From Lytechinus pictus (taxonomy: Eukaryota > Echinodermata > Echinoidea > Temnopleuroida > Toxopneustidae): a stretch of 64,000 nucleotides of DNA. The position numbers and the translations under genes were made by a program. Positions 22,601-33,559 of this stretch are shown here, piece after piece (position 1 is the stretch's first letter; each line of letters begins with the position of its first letter). Where the stretch lies: positions 36,264,501-36,328,500 of the forward strand of contig NC_087251.1 of assembly GCF_037042905.1 (NCBI RefSeq), read 5' to 3'. The notes under the pieces were generated by a model. The model was not told where the DNA came from. It did not search any database and saw nothing but the letters and a program-made list of their open reading frames with translations.

Positions 22601-25600
22601 TATACTATGGTTATTAAGTCTGAAAATGTTTTAACGCGTACGAATATCATGTTAATTACCGGGAAATTTGATTCACAAGCTATTTTTTTCTCAAGGTTTT
22701 ATCCACAATACAACATTTAAGTTACATGATCATACAAAAATATAGTTATTCAACTATTCAAAGTATGTGTTTTGAATTGTATTTTTCATTTGAGATGTAG
22801 AAATTTTATTTAATTTGCTGTGAAAATAAATTAAAAACACAAAGCGTCGGTTATTGGAATAAATCAAATTTTTAGTTCAGATAGATATATGTATAAATCA
22901 CATTTTATAATTCAGATATTGACTAAAGAGTGACTTAACTCTATGATGAACGAGGGGTCGTAATATGGGAAAAGAGATGCTATGAAAAATGATTAATGAA
23001 ACGGGACCCAGAAGTGTTTTATAGCGGATCCTCTACCGATAGTGACTGTGTAATAGCTGATCATTACGTCCTATATTTTCATTAGTTTTCAACCAAGGCG
23101 CAAATTGTTCATCTCGGATGTTAATATTGAACTCCTGAAACAACATACTTTGGACCTTTTAGAAAATTAAACATCTTTGTTACAGCTGTTCATCCCATGG
23201 CGGAGGGGAGGGGTGTTCCAAAGAATTGTAAATATGCACAACCAAAGTAAGCAGAATCTATTGTGTGGACAGAAAAATATTAAGCAATTATACGTGATGC
23301 TTAATTAAATACACGATAATGATAATACATGTATTATATGTATATAATACATGGGAAGCGCGTTTTATGAAAGGACTTGTCGGTAAGAATGAAAGAAATG
23401 CACAAAATGGAAGGTGTGTAGATTATCATAAACATTCGGCATTGGTAAATTCTTATCTGTTTTCTTAGTTTTAAAGATATGGAATCGAATTCCCAAAATC
23501 CTTCAATATCCAAAGTCCTGATTTTCATTACTAATGGTAACCTGAGTAACCAAAGTTAGGTCTACATGCTGTGAAATCTTGTGAGAGAATGGAACAATAC
23601 ACGTACGAGGGACCGAAGCGATAATCTCCTGAAATTATGGCATTTTAAACACTCCAATGCTTCTTGTCGGATTATTCTTCATTCCCCCTTTCATAATTCA
23701 TATTTTTCATAATTGATATCTTTATATCCTGATCACAGAATTCGTTTACAATCGTATATTCTACGAGATGTGTCATCGAGGGATATATCCACCACCATCC
23801 TGGGACAGAAGGTACCCTTCCCCTTTGCCATCGCCCCTACAGCTATGCAGAAGATGGCCCACCCAGAAGGAGAAGTGGCCATGGCGAGAGGTAAAATCGG
23901 TGATGTTGCTAATATAGGGAGATTTCGCTTCCACGACACACAACCAATTCCAGAACACAATGAATATAATTAAAATTGCCCGTCAAATGACAATGATCAG
24001 CTACGAGGCTAGGAAGGTCTTTGTCGAAAACTGGTAACCCGGAACAGCAGTGTCATCCTAAGTCCCGGAGCTGACGAAAAATTGCAATCGTCTCCCGAGT
24101 CCAGGATGAAACTGCCGTGTTGATTCGTAAATTTTCGACAAAGACTTCTTGATTGTTCATTGTCATGAAGGGCATTTGACAAAAATTGTCTATGTTCTTG
24201 AATCCGTCGAAAGTCAACAGTCCCAAAATGATGCAGTCACACCAACGAAACAAACTCCTAAACGACCGATGGTATGTCGTGGGTAATAACGTATCAATTG
24301 GTCGAGCTGCGTGGACTCTTGAGTAGCTAGTTTTCACGGTGAATCACCGGTGTGACTGTCGCATGAGATTTGGAAAAAATAGAAATTTGAAGGTAGGGCC
24401 TACAAAGCCATCGGGTTTATGTTTAATCGGAATTAAAGAGAAAAGTACATGTATGATACAAAGGAAAAAAATGCATCTCTAATCAATTTCATGGCATCGT
24501 ACTATTTATATTTGGTGCACGTACCATTCCTTCCCCTGAAAACCCATTCTCCAAACATCATGATATGAAATCGGGAAAAGGTCGTAGGCCTTTCACCTCG
24601 ATCCATATGACATTTTCACGAAGGTGACCTTCAATGCTTCATCTGGTTGTGAGGTAAATAAAACTTCTCCAACTCTTTCATGAACCCACTGTCATACGTC
24701 TATGTACTATTTAGTGACTTTGTCACCAGATTTTTTGTCACTGCTAGACATCGTTCAGGTACTTCCGGAGAATTACTCTTCTGTAATTCCTGTTTTTAAA
24801 ACCTTGCTATAGCCGCCACAGCCATGGGAACCGGCATGGTTTTGAGTGCTTGGACAACGTGTACAATAGAGGAAGTAGCAGAAGCATCAGGTGATGGACT
24901 GCGCTGGTTCCACGTGCACATCTTCAGGGACAGGTCAATTACGAGGAAGATCATTGAACGGGCGGAGAGGGCGGGCTACAAGGCTATCTTCGTTTCTGGT
25001 GACACACCTGTCCTGGGAAGGAGGCTTCGAGCGTTGAGGAGTGAATTCGCGTTACCATCCAAATTCAGGTACAAACTACTACATTGAGATCTTTCTATTT
25101 TAGATCAGAGTTTGATTACTGGGTGATAATACCTAGATTACTCATTGTAGGCCTATCAGGTACGGTTAGTTTAATGTTTCTTCTTTTCTTAGTTGCTGTT
25201 AAATCGCAGAAGGGTAGTCTAGATATTTGTAGCAACTAAATAGTCACATTACGGGATGTTGTAATTCTCTTTTAAAAAATCCCTTTTAATGTCAATTACT
25301 TAACTAATAATGTTCTGTGGCTTAGTCAATATAATAACGCAGATATTTGCAATAAGTTTTAGCTAAATTCTAAGGGTGGTGTAATTCTTTTCATTAACTC
25401 GGATCCAAAAGGCGAATTAGCCTTATATTCCAAGTATATTTACTCTAAGTTTGACTCGATTCCTGGCAGATTACAGAGCTTTCCAACGCAGTTGGAGATT
25501 GAGGATGGGGCAGATAATGACTCCTTCCCGCAATACGTGGACACCCAAATCGATGATGCCGTTAGCTGGGACGACATAGAGTGGGTCAGAAGCATCTCGT

Positions 25601-28600
25601 CACTGCCAATTGTCGTTAAAGGCATTCTTACAGGTACACTGTAATATATCTTCAACTTTTCAGAGGATATGTAGGTGTGTTAAAGCACGGACATACAGAG
25701 CAGTAGGTCCAATGACGGAACGAACGTCTCGATAGAACTGTGTTTAACTTTAACATAATCAAGTATCACTGCGCATCCTGCCTGAGTTTCTTGTCACATG
25801 TCTAAGATCAAATGTCATTTATGTTCAATGAACTTAGAATTTTATTTTCATGTGAATTACGTTTTTTTTTAATAGGCCTAATCATCAATCTTCGTTGTTT
25901 CCAAAGTCAGCACTGCTGCTATATCGAATCGCGTAATTCAGGCGAGACTGAGACTGTCATAGGTGTTCCACTTTTTATCTGGCTCCCAAAGTCAGGAAGG
26001 GTACCGTTCTGAAGTCTTGAGTCGCTTTTAATACTATACAGAAGATCTTCTTTTTTTAATGAATGGTACACTCGGTTGTAATTCATTGTTATTGTAGACC
26101 TCAATCGCCTTGAGATTATACGATTCAAATCGAAATATAGGCCTACCATTATTCGATATTAACTTTGAATTATTATTTTTTCTTTAGCTGCTGATGCCCG
26201 AGAAGCAGTATCGCGTGGTGTAGCGGGTATATGCGTCTCGAATCACGGAGGTAGACAATTAGATGGAGTTCCTGCATCGGTAATGTCACACCAAACCATG
26301 CCCAACTCCTTATTCTTCTCCCCCCCCCTCCCCACTACTTGTCTTTCTATGTCGTAACCAACTTCTTTTTCTCTCCTTTTCTTATATCTTTAAAAAAAAA
26401 ATTCTATTTATTTTTTAACACTCTCTTTTCTCCCCCCCCCCCCTCTCTCTCTGTCTCTCTTTCTCCCTTTTCATTGTTGGGATTACTTACATCCTGTGCA
26501 TTGCGACATGGGGGGGGGGGGGCAAAGTATTACTATAGGGGGCAAGTCGATAGGGGCGGGCGTCTTATCGGCTTGCCCCCTATAATAGCACCGTCCCTGC
26601 TTTGTGAGAAGTACCACGTACGGAAATAAAATAAAAGTTAGAAATCGAGTGAAACGAAGACTGCATGCGCTATAGGTTTCCTAAAGGGGCTGTTTCGAGA
26701 GAAATAACATCTTGCCAAATGCCAAATACAAATCATAAGTAACGGGACACAGTTTAGCTATAATTCTTTTTATAACCAAAACCCACTTTACAGTTAGCGT
26801 TCCTTAGGCCTAGAAGTAAATGATAACTGCATATGCGCTAGGTTTCCTAAAGGGGTGTTTCTAGAGAAATAACATCTTGCCAAATGCCAAATACAAATCA
26901 TAAGTAACGGGACACAGTTTTTATTCATCAAGACTTGTATTAATATCCACCTTTCCTGGACAATACAATCCTTACAAGGAAAAAAATATTTCCCCAAACA
27001 TCCAATCATTGGGCTATTCCTTTCTCTTACTTGTCTCTAAACTCTTCGCACTTTCAGATCGATGTCCTAGAGGAGGTTGTGGATGCTGTTCGAGGATCCA
27101 GTATGGAAGTATTCTTTGATGGCGGTATTCGATCCGGAAATGATATCCTCAAAGCTCTGGCACTAGGAGCCCGAGCTGCATTCATAGGTCGACCGGCTCT
27201 CTGGGCTCTTAATTATGATGTAAGTTGTTGTTCTTATTTCCGTAAGATAAAACTAAATCATAATCAATTCATTTAATTTAACATTTGCATTAAAAAACGA
27301 ATACATGTACATAAGATTGTAACAGCAAACATAAGTTCACACATGACAAGAATATAGAGAAATACAAATGTGTGCCATAGGCCTATCAAAGGTCTATCAA
27401 ATCATGGACAGTTGCATAATATTACAGATTAAAAGTACACAAATAAAGTAAAATTACGACTGGTAGACAGTGGTAGTATATTTTCATCTTGGTTGGTATG
27501 CAAATGAGGAGACTGATGACATCATCCACTCACTATTTCTTTTGTATTTTATTGTATGAAATATTCTAATTTTCTCCTCATTGTCAAGTAAAACAGTGAT
27601 TAATTCTTCCCTGAACATGTGGAATTAGCACTGTTTAATACTATATGATTCAGTCAAGTCAGTCCCTATGGTCGAATCTGTAAAAAATGAAATATTGTCT
27701 AATTCAAAAAAATTTCAGTGTTATGCTTGTTGGATTGATCTCTTTTTATTAAAATCAGTTTTTTGTTGGGGTGGACTTGTCCTTTAAAATCAAGTCCATT
27801 ACAACTTGGGCCCCATTTCGTAGACTAATACGATTATGGTGACTTTGATTGGGTGTTGAGTCATGTTACCTTGGTAGTTACCATAATGGAAAAGTTGCCA
27901 TAATATTATTAAACAGGTCCCCTTAAGTTGATTTGAATAAAAAGCATAAAAAAAACATATCAATTTTGTGTTGAAATAAAGTTGTGTGAGTGATATGTTA
28001 AACTTTCACTTGATTCCACATAAATGACACGCACAACACAGATGACCTTGCTAGGGGCCGCGGAACGGTTTTTGAAAGTGCGGGGGCTAAGCCGAAAATG
28101 TGTGCGTGTGTGTGTGTGTGTGTGGGGGGGTGATCATGCAAAAAATCATAATCATTTTCGTTTTTGTGCACGGTTTCGGGGGAGCCCCCGTTTCCGGGGC
28201 CCCGGATGATATGCAAGGAGAGAACAGATGGGACCACAAACTTGATATTTGTTTTGTATTTGGTTTTATGGATAACATTTTTCATATTTTTAAAATGAGC
28301 CAAAAAGTTATAATGCTGATTCCAATTGTTTAAGGTTAGGTCAGACTGTGTCTTTTATTGGATGCGGAAAGAATCGAATACTTTATATTTCATATAATAA
28401 AATACACAAAAGTGTGAAATCCATCGCTTCCCTTTCCTATTTTGCACCAGATTTTGTTTTTACAATCAAAACAAAAATAGGATATTAACCCGCTCACATC
28501 TCGAGAGGAAAGGTGTATAATGATTTAAGAAAGGAAGGTATGCGGAAAACGATTACACTTTATTATCCAAGATTTAAGGTAATAATGTAACAAATAGTGT

Positions 28601-30172
28601 GCCAAGATTCGTACAAGAACCCTGAGAAAATATCTTCCTGTTATCATAGTTATGCGTCTGAAGATCATAGAAGCCAGACAGGTTCATTTTCAATATTGGA
28701 TCCTTGACCACAGAAACCTGAACTCAGAAATCAGAATTAAACTGATTTTTAAAGATAAAAATTGCAAGTGAAATGTTTGAATATCATTTTACTTTTTTTT
28801 TTAATTATTCCAAATATTTCAGGGGACTGCAGGAGTCTGTAAAATGCTGGAAATTCTTAAAAAAGAATTTAGCGTTGCCATGGCTTTGACAGGTAAGAAA
28901 GATAGACTGCGATGCGTGAGTCATAAAGAATATCTTCCAATGTTTAATCGTAAATAATGTAATGATAATTGTAACTAAGAATAAATAGCAAACAATATTT
29001 GACTGACACCAATACTATTCCTTTCATTTCATTATTTCTGGTGTTTGCGATGATGTCTTTTTCTTAGTAACTTCTTGTCTTTTCTGTTCTGTTTGGGAAA
29101 AAAGATGAACAAATTGGGACTTAATGCTTTAAATATTACTAGACTTACTTGGTATAAGGCAGTGCTGCTTCCAGCTTGAAGAAAATATGTTGAGAAATTC
29201 ATTTTTTTTCGTTAGAATTTTTTTTTGGGGCAGTATGATTCCTTTTTTTTTTACACGAGGTTGGCAGCTCTGTCATAATGGGTCAAGAACATGATTTGTG
29301 CGGCAAAACATGACTTATGTGAGAAGAATATGACTTATGGGGCAAAACATGACTTACAGGGCAAGAACATGACTAACTCTTACTGGACAAGAACATGACT
29401 TATGGGACAAGAACATCACTCATGGGACAAGAACATCACTCGTGGGGCGAGAATATGACCTATGGGGCAAGGACATGACTTACTGGGCAAGAACCTGACT
29501 TATTGGGCAAAATCGTGACTTACGGGGCAAGAACATTACTTATGGGGCAAAAACATGATCTATGGGGCAAAAACTAGACCAATTGGGCGTTGCAAGAAAA
29601 TTAAGTTCAATTACGAATAAAGCATAAGTTTTAAAAAAAATCAAAAGTAAATCATTTGATTAAACGCAAATTTGTTTGAGTTCAATTGCAACACAGCTTT
29701 TCTGTATATAGCCCAATTACGCATGATTTTCGGACTTACGCTTGATTTAATTAGAAATTGAACGTGTCTTTCACCTCCCAATTACACACAGTAAAAAGGC
29801 TGTTTTTTTTATACAATGCTGATATGTGAACCTTATACGGTAGTTTAAACGGTTTAAACAAGTGTTCAAAATCTTAAACAACAATGTTTAACTTTTGATA
29901 TTTTATTCTCGATAAATTAAGCATGGTCGTTTAAACAGATAAACAACTACTGTAAAGTTCAAATTGTAAAATAGTAAAAAACAACGTTTTTACTGTATAA
30001 CATCCTTCATATTGTTTTAGGCCAATGAGCTTGACGTTTTTCAATGACGTAAGAGTTTCTTCGTACACCGTTTTGTCAAAACTGAATCTGTTTGTTTTCT
30101 ACAGGTTCACTTAGTGTTGCTGACGTAACAAAAGACTTGCTGAGGAGGCAAATCATTTACGCCAAGCTATGA
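19380..30172 (+). CDS. 2-hydroxyacid oxidase paralogue with altered active site (gene 2, complete)
   Basis: Complete FMN-dependent hydroxyacid-oxidase-family gene. Join: 19380-19600, 23739-23890, 24813-25068, 25470-25633, 26188-26279, 27058-27219, 28823-28892, 30105-30172; 394 residues. All introns are GT-AG and phases agree. It keeps YDYY-like FDYYAGG (Tyr54), [18 protein letters not shown] (Lys260), SNHGGRQLD (His284, Arg287) and [10 protein letters not shown], and ends in AKL, a PTS1 variant. Oddities: a 33-residue N-terminal extension with six Cys (10, 15, 22, 25, 29, 35); FQLYVYKDR of gene 1 is FHVHIFRDR here, so the flavin-contacting Gln and active-site Tyr are His158 and His160; VTVDTP is VSGDTP. 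Exon lengths match gene 1, so they are tandem duplicates. It may have a changed substrate or be catalytically poor. Confidence 0.93.
19722..22060. mobile_element. hAT-type element, outer of a nest, in HAO gene 2 intron 1
   Basis: Ends CAGGGGCGGAAATCTC (19722) and GGGATTTCCGCCCATG (ending 22060), with perfect 8-bp duplication TGCATAGC at 19714-19721 and 22061-22068. Nearly all of its length is a second inserted element (19759-21826). The remainder at 21827-22060 has AAATTTGACAAGCAAAAAAA, shared with the element at 14627-14963. Confidence 0.85.
19759..21826 (+). mobile_element. Hairpin-module transposon, copy 1
   Basis: Inverted ends CAGGGGCGGATCCAG (19759) and CTGGATCCGCCTATG (ending 21826). 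The interior is about 11 copies of a module with the core GCGAGCGCGAAGCGCGAGC (near 19933, 20050, 20133, 20244, 20354, 20578, 20697, 21213, 21322, 21421, 21625) separated by AT-rich spacers, many about 105-120 bp. An inverted copy with the same spacers lies at 43120-46427. Non-coding. hAT assignment rests on the CAGGG-type ends; the target duplication is blurred by G-runs. Confidence 0.75.
22069..23738 (+). other. Remainder of HAO gene 2 intron 1
   Basis: AT-rich, no gene or repeat edge recognised. TTTGTGGG words cluster near 22320-22380. Confidence 0.5.
23739..23890 (+). CDS. HAO gene 2 exon 2
   Basis: Acceptor GATCACAG, donor GTAAAA. 152 nt. Encodes [20 protein letters not shown] and [20 protein letters not shown], which includes flavin-binding residues of the first barrel strands. 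Confidence 0.92.
23905..24360. repeat. Dispersed repeat family R, copy in HAO gene 2 intron 2
   Basis: Starts 15 bp after the exon 2 donor. GGGAGATTTCGCTTCCACGA, GTCTTTGTCGAAAA and TTTTCGACAAAGACTTCTTG recur in the copy at about 55795-56090. The right part (GTCACACCAACGAAACAAAC and following) recurs at about 53156-53250, and a fragment occurs at 39470-39580. Several words occur in both orientations within one copy, suggesting a MITE-like palindromic build. Confidence 0.6.
24813..25068 (+). CDS. HAO gene 2 exon 3 (altered active-site exon)
   Basis: Acceptor TTGCTATAG, donor GTACAA. 256 nt, as in gene 1. Encodes [35 protein letters not shown] and [12 protein letters not shown]. Gln to His158 and Tyr to His160 are the key substitutions; SSW to SAW and TVD to SGD also touch the flavin site. 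Confidence 0.92.
25470..25633 (+). CDS. HAO gene 2 exon 4
   Basis: Acceptor CCTGGCAG (an AG six bases on would break the phase), donor GTACAC. 164 nt. Encodes [40 protein letters not shown] and [10 protein letters not shown] with the flavin Lys260. Confidence 0.9.
25634..26187 (+). other. HAO gene 2 intron 4
   Basis: 554 bp, no gene or repeat structure recognised. Confidence 0.5.
26188..26279 (+). CDS. HAO gene 2 exon 5 (catalytic His)
   Basis: Acceptor TTCTTTAG, donor GTAATG. 92 nt. Encodes [20 protein letters not shown] and [11 protein letters not shown]; His284 and Arg287 are retained. Confidence 0.92.
26321..26600. repeat. C/T-rich and G-rich low-complexity stretch
   Basis: Runs of C, CT dinucleotides and a 12-base G run near 26511-26522. 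Any frame here is chance. Confidence 0.6.
26661..26922 (+). repeat. Local direct duplication, about 95 bp twice
   Basis: A block from CTGCATGCGCTATAGGTTTC to AACGGGACACAGTTT (26661-26755) recurs almost identically at 26828-26922, about 70 bp further on. Both are in intron 5 of HAO gene 2. Confidence 0.8.
27058..27219 (+). CDS. HAO gene 2 exon 6
   Basis: Acceptor CTTTCAG, donor GTAAGT. 162 nt, phase 0. Encodes [33 protein letters not shown] and [18 protein letters not shown], the FMN-phosphate binding region, well conserved. Confidence 0.92.
27478..27785. mobile_element. Partial copy of the TTAA-type long-TIR MITE
   Basis: Matches the right half of the element at 17259-17849: GCAAATGAGGAGAC, TTTCTCCTCATTGTCAAGT, GTGTTATGCTTGTTGGAT and the end GGGGTGGACTTGTCCTTTAA. 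The left half is missing or unrecognisable. Confidence 0.6.
28053..28206. mobile_element. Small G/C-rich MITE-like element
   Basis: Left AGGGGCCGCGGAACGGTTTT and right CCCCCGTTTCCGGGGCCCC are diverged inverted ends around a GT run at 28099-28120. No clear target duplication. Confidence 0.45.
28823..28892 (+). CDS. HAO gene 2 exon 7
   Basis: Acceptor ATATTTCAG, donor GTAAGA. 70 nt. Encodes [20 protein letters not shown] and ALT. Confidence 0.9.
29277..29590 (+). repeat. Minisatellite, about 20-bp unit
   Basis: About 15 diverged copies of GGGCAAGAACATGACTTATG in the last intron of HAO gene 2. Confidence 0.85.
30105..30172 (+). CDS. HAO gene 2 terminal exon with AKL signal
   Basis: Acceptor TTTTCTACAG. 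Encodes [16 protein letters not shown] and IIYAKL, then TGA at 30170-30172. AKL is an accepted PTS1 variant, so both paralogues appear peroxisomal. Confidence 0.9.
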
Positions 30173-30433
30173 GGATTCGATTGCCAGCACACATTCATCA
30201 TAAAAATATACGCTAGAAAAGATTGAACAAAACGATAATATTATACGAGTTGATGAACATTATTGTGTCCCACAATAGGATTAATCTCAAGATGTACCTA
30301 CCTATTGATTGGCTAAAACCTTTCGGAATATTTAATTGGTTTTCTGCAGTTTTGACAAACATTTGAGCAGTCAAATTTTTTGGAATGTATGAAATCGTTT
30401 ATTTTTTTTGTAATTTACTTCAGTGATTCCTGA

Positions 30434-30439
30434 AATAAA
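30434..30439 (+). terminator. Candidate polyadenylation signal of HAO gene 2
   Basis: AATAAA 262 bp after the stop codon; the first canonical hexamer downstream. Confidence 0.5.
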
Positions 30440-32022
30440 TAATTACAGATACATGAATGATTCTATACTATGCATTGACACGTTCATTCGTATTATTTCT
30501 ATTCACAGCCCAAGAATTTACTTTTAATTACATTACATTTTGAGAATTTAGATTAGCAATTTTAGCTACGATCATATTTTGTTGAATTGTCTTTATTCAC
30601 TTTACTTTGTACATGTACAGTGAAAGTCATATCATGGACTTGGGTTATTTTTTCATTTTCAATTAATTGCAGATGTTAATTGTAGACTTTTAATTGATGC
30701 TAATTGTAGCAGAGGGATATTGATGCTAATTATTTTCACCTTCATTGAATGAAATAATCATTTAATAATAGTAATTACTCAGTCATATAGTAATAGTTAC
30801 ATTTATGTAGCGTTTAATACTTTGTTTCTAAGCGTTTTCCATTATACTTATTATTAACCCGGTCATGCCCGCACACAATGTATGCACTTTCTCCACTCCC
30901 TGGGGAGCATTCCAACAAGAGTTCCAAGACTCAATTTAAATCGCCATGATAAATCATGTTCGAAAGACCAGGGCAAGAGTTGAATACTCATCATGCCAAT
31001 GTAGGCCTACCAACAATCTGGATATCCAAAGGTTATGATGTCCATCACGGAGGTACATCCGCTCGAGCTTTCTATTCATTAGGGGGTGTGGCGCTTTGTA
31101 TTATTACGTAATATCCCACAGATGAATAGCAATTTCTGCGGATCGACATCACTGGTGTCCATTTTCATAACGAATGCAGTGTGAGATTTATGTCGAATAC
31201 TATTTAGAGGGAGATTTCCAGGGCCATGGGGATCTCGCTTGCCTTTCAAGTTCTAAAATTTGCCACTCTCCACTCAGGTGTAGATAAATAAGTACCCGGT
31301 AGAAAGAAATTCTTTGAATGCTTGAGTGTTAAGACAGACCAGTTGAAACCAGAGTAATATAACATTAAATAGCGCCCACTGGGGGAACAGTTTTAGGAAC
31401 TGAAATTGGTGCCTGGGTAAATATGATTTAGTTTTTAGTATTGTGAAACGAGGTTTTATGATGGTATCTTAATCAAATTATTTACATTTATTACATTGTG
31501 TACATCCACACCCTTATACAATCAACATGATTAACATGGGATCCAAGTATGATTGTACTGTGGTAAAACCGTAATGTTTTTACCACATATTTAGGGCAAC
31601 TTCTTATAGCATCAGGAGCCATTCATTGTATAATATGTATCTGCAAGTGTACCCCGCCACAAGCTTTTGCCTTTAGGCCCACGCCTTAATTGTAAAGATA
31701 TCATGTATTTGTTTTTAACTACAATTGATTTTGTATGACTTTATGTTTTGAAAGAAATGATAAATTTGTGAAATGGAAGAAAAGAAAATGTTTATACTGT
31801 GAAAATTAAAAAAATGAAATCGTTCAATCTAATGTGAGTTTGAATGTCAACTAATCTAAAGTAGATATTAAACTTGTGTATGATTTTCTTTAAAATTTAC
31901 TTTCTATTTCCTGAAATTTCTTAAAATTGTATTTCTGAAACTAGTGACGAGACCCAGGAATATCCTTTGTCAATCGACATTTTAATATTGTATACGCCAT
32001 TAATCATTCTAAGGTTCTTTGC
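30440..32022. other. Intergenic DNA after HAO gene 2
   Basis: No gene seen. At about 31650-31830 a diverged fragment of the 2330-3040 family (AAGCTTTTGCCTTTAGGCCC) occurs. Confidence 0.5.
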
Positions 32023-32026
32023 TTAA

Positions 32027-32629
32027 AGGGGTACGCCAGGCTGAAAATTACTAGTATGTTATTCAAACAAATTATCATAAAAAAATAAAAATAAACATAC
32101 ACTGAAAATGTCATCAAAATAGGAAAAGGAATAAACAAATTATATTTTTTTTTAAGTTTACATTATTTCGTTGAAACAGTTATATGCATTTCCTCATGAA
32201 TATGCAATGTGCGAGTTCATGACGTCATATCCCCTCTTAACGGTATTCACTTTTATTGTATGATATAAAAGTAGGTGTATTCACAATTTGTCTTTGTAGA
32301 ATGTAGAAATAGGATTGACTACTGATTAACGTTGTGAGCTAATTACTGTTGAAACTTACTTCATTACAAGACATGTTTTTACGCACACGAAAATTAATTA
32401 ATCATGATTTCATGAGATGAAATGGGGAAAAAAGGGAAGTGGGGACATCAGCCCATTTATCGCGTATTTCCTGACGGCACGCAAGCAACTGTTTTTAACG
32501 AAACCTTGCCGCACTTTAAACTTCGATAACTTCATTGTTTTTCATTGGAGTTTGATGCAATTTTCAGTGTTGATCTTAAATAATTTTACTCTATTCATTT
32601 ACACATTATTTTCAGCCTGATGGACTCCC
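32027..32629. mobile_element. TTAA-flanked MITE (piggyBac type)
   Basis: Left AGGGGTACGCCAGGCTGAAA and right TTTTCAGCCTGATGGACTCC are inverted ends; TTAA flanks both sides (32023-32026, 32630-32633). TTAA duplication is diagnostic for piggyBac-like transposition. No transposase. Confidence 0.75.
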
Positions 32630-32984
32630 TTAAGAAAGTTATCTTCGATTTGTTAGTTTATATCGAGTGAGAAGATCACCTATGCCTAATTTCAGTAACG
32701 AGAACCCCATTTGTGCCCCTTGCCACAGAAAAAAAGCCCTAAATGTTTTTTTTTTTCAGTGTATATTCTGCAAAGTTTTGTTGCACGAGGAATATTAAGA
32801 TATATTTTATGACGTAAGGACTTTTTAATCATTTAAACATTCCAATGATGGTATAACTTCGTTGACACACATACACACACGCACACACCCACATTATTGT
32901 ACACGCACATATTCACCCACACACCCACCCTCATGTAGGGCCTACACTATTTCGCCGTAACCAGCGATATTTAAGGGATGCATA

Positions 32985-33230
32985 CACTGTAAAAAAAATG
33001 TGGTGTTGAAACTGACACCAGTTGGTGTTAATAGAGGACCACACCCTGATGTGTAACTTAAAGTTACACACTAGAGATTAAATATAACACTGAAGAGTGT
33101 AAATGTAACTACCAAAGGTGTTGTAATAACACCTATAGGTGTTAAACTAACACTGTCAATTTTAACACTGGTGTAAAATAATGGTGTGGTCCTCTATGTA
33201 CGCCTGTTAACACCACAGTTTTTGCATGTG
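32985..33230. mobile_element. GGTGTTA-rich MITE, TA-flanked (type A)
   Basis: Ends CACTGTAAAAAAAATGTGGTG and CACCACAGTTTTTGCATGTG, with TA on both sides. The interior is full of GGTGTTA/TAACACC words. The same family is at 61582-61846, sharing AGAGGACCACACC and ACACCTATAGGTGTTA. Confidence 0.75.
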
Positions 33231-33327
33231 TATAAACTCTGGGCCATGTCTCAAAGTAGGTAATTTAGCACCATACCTTCGATTTGGAGCCTGATTTTAG
33301 AGGTTAAAAATTTTGGGAACGTGCTTG

Positions 33328-33559
33328 CACTGCAAAAACTCCGGTGTTGATTTAACACCAGCCCGGAATCCACACCAGAGAAGTATTGAAACAACACCCG
33401 TTTGGAATCAAACCGATGCTGTTTAAATACTAATTGGTGTTGTATAAACACCTATCTGGTGTTAGACCAAAACGAAAGTGGTGTTGTTTAACACTTCTCT
33501 GGTGTGGACATATATAGATTCCGGGCTGGTGTTAAATCAACACTGGAGTTTTTGCAGTG
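33328..33559. mobile_element. GGTGTTA-rich MITE (type B), long inverted repeats
   Basis: Ends CACTGCAAAAACTCCGGTGT and ACTGGAGTTTTTGCAGTG. The inverted repeats extend through AACACCAGCCCGGAATC. Related to the interrupted copy at 41953-42570. Confidence 0.8.
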
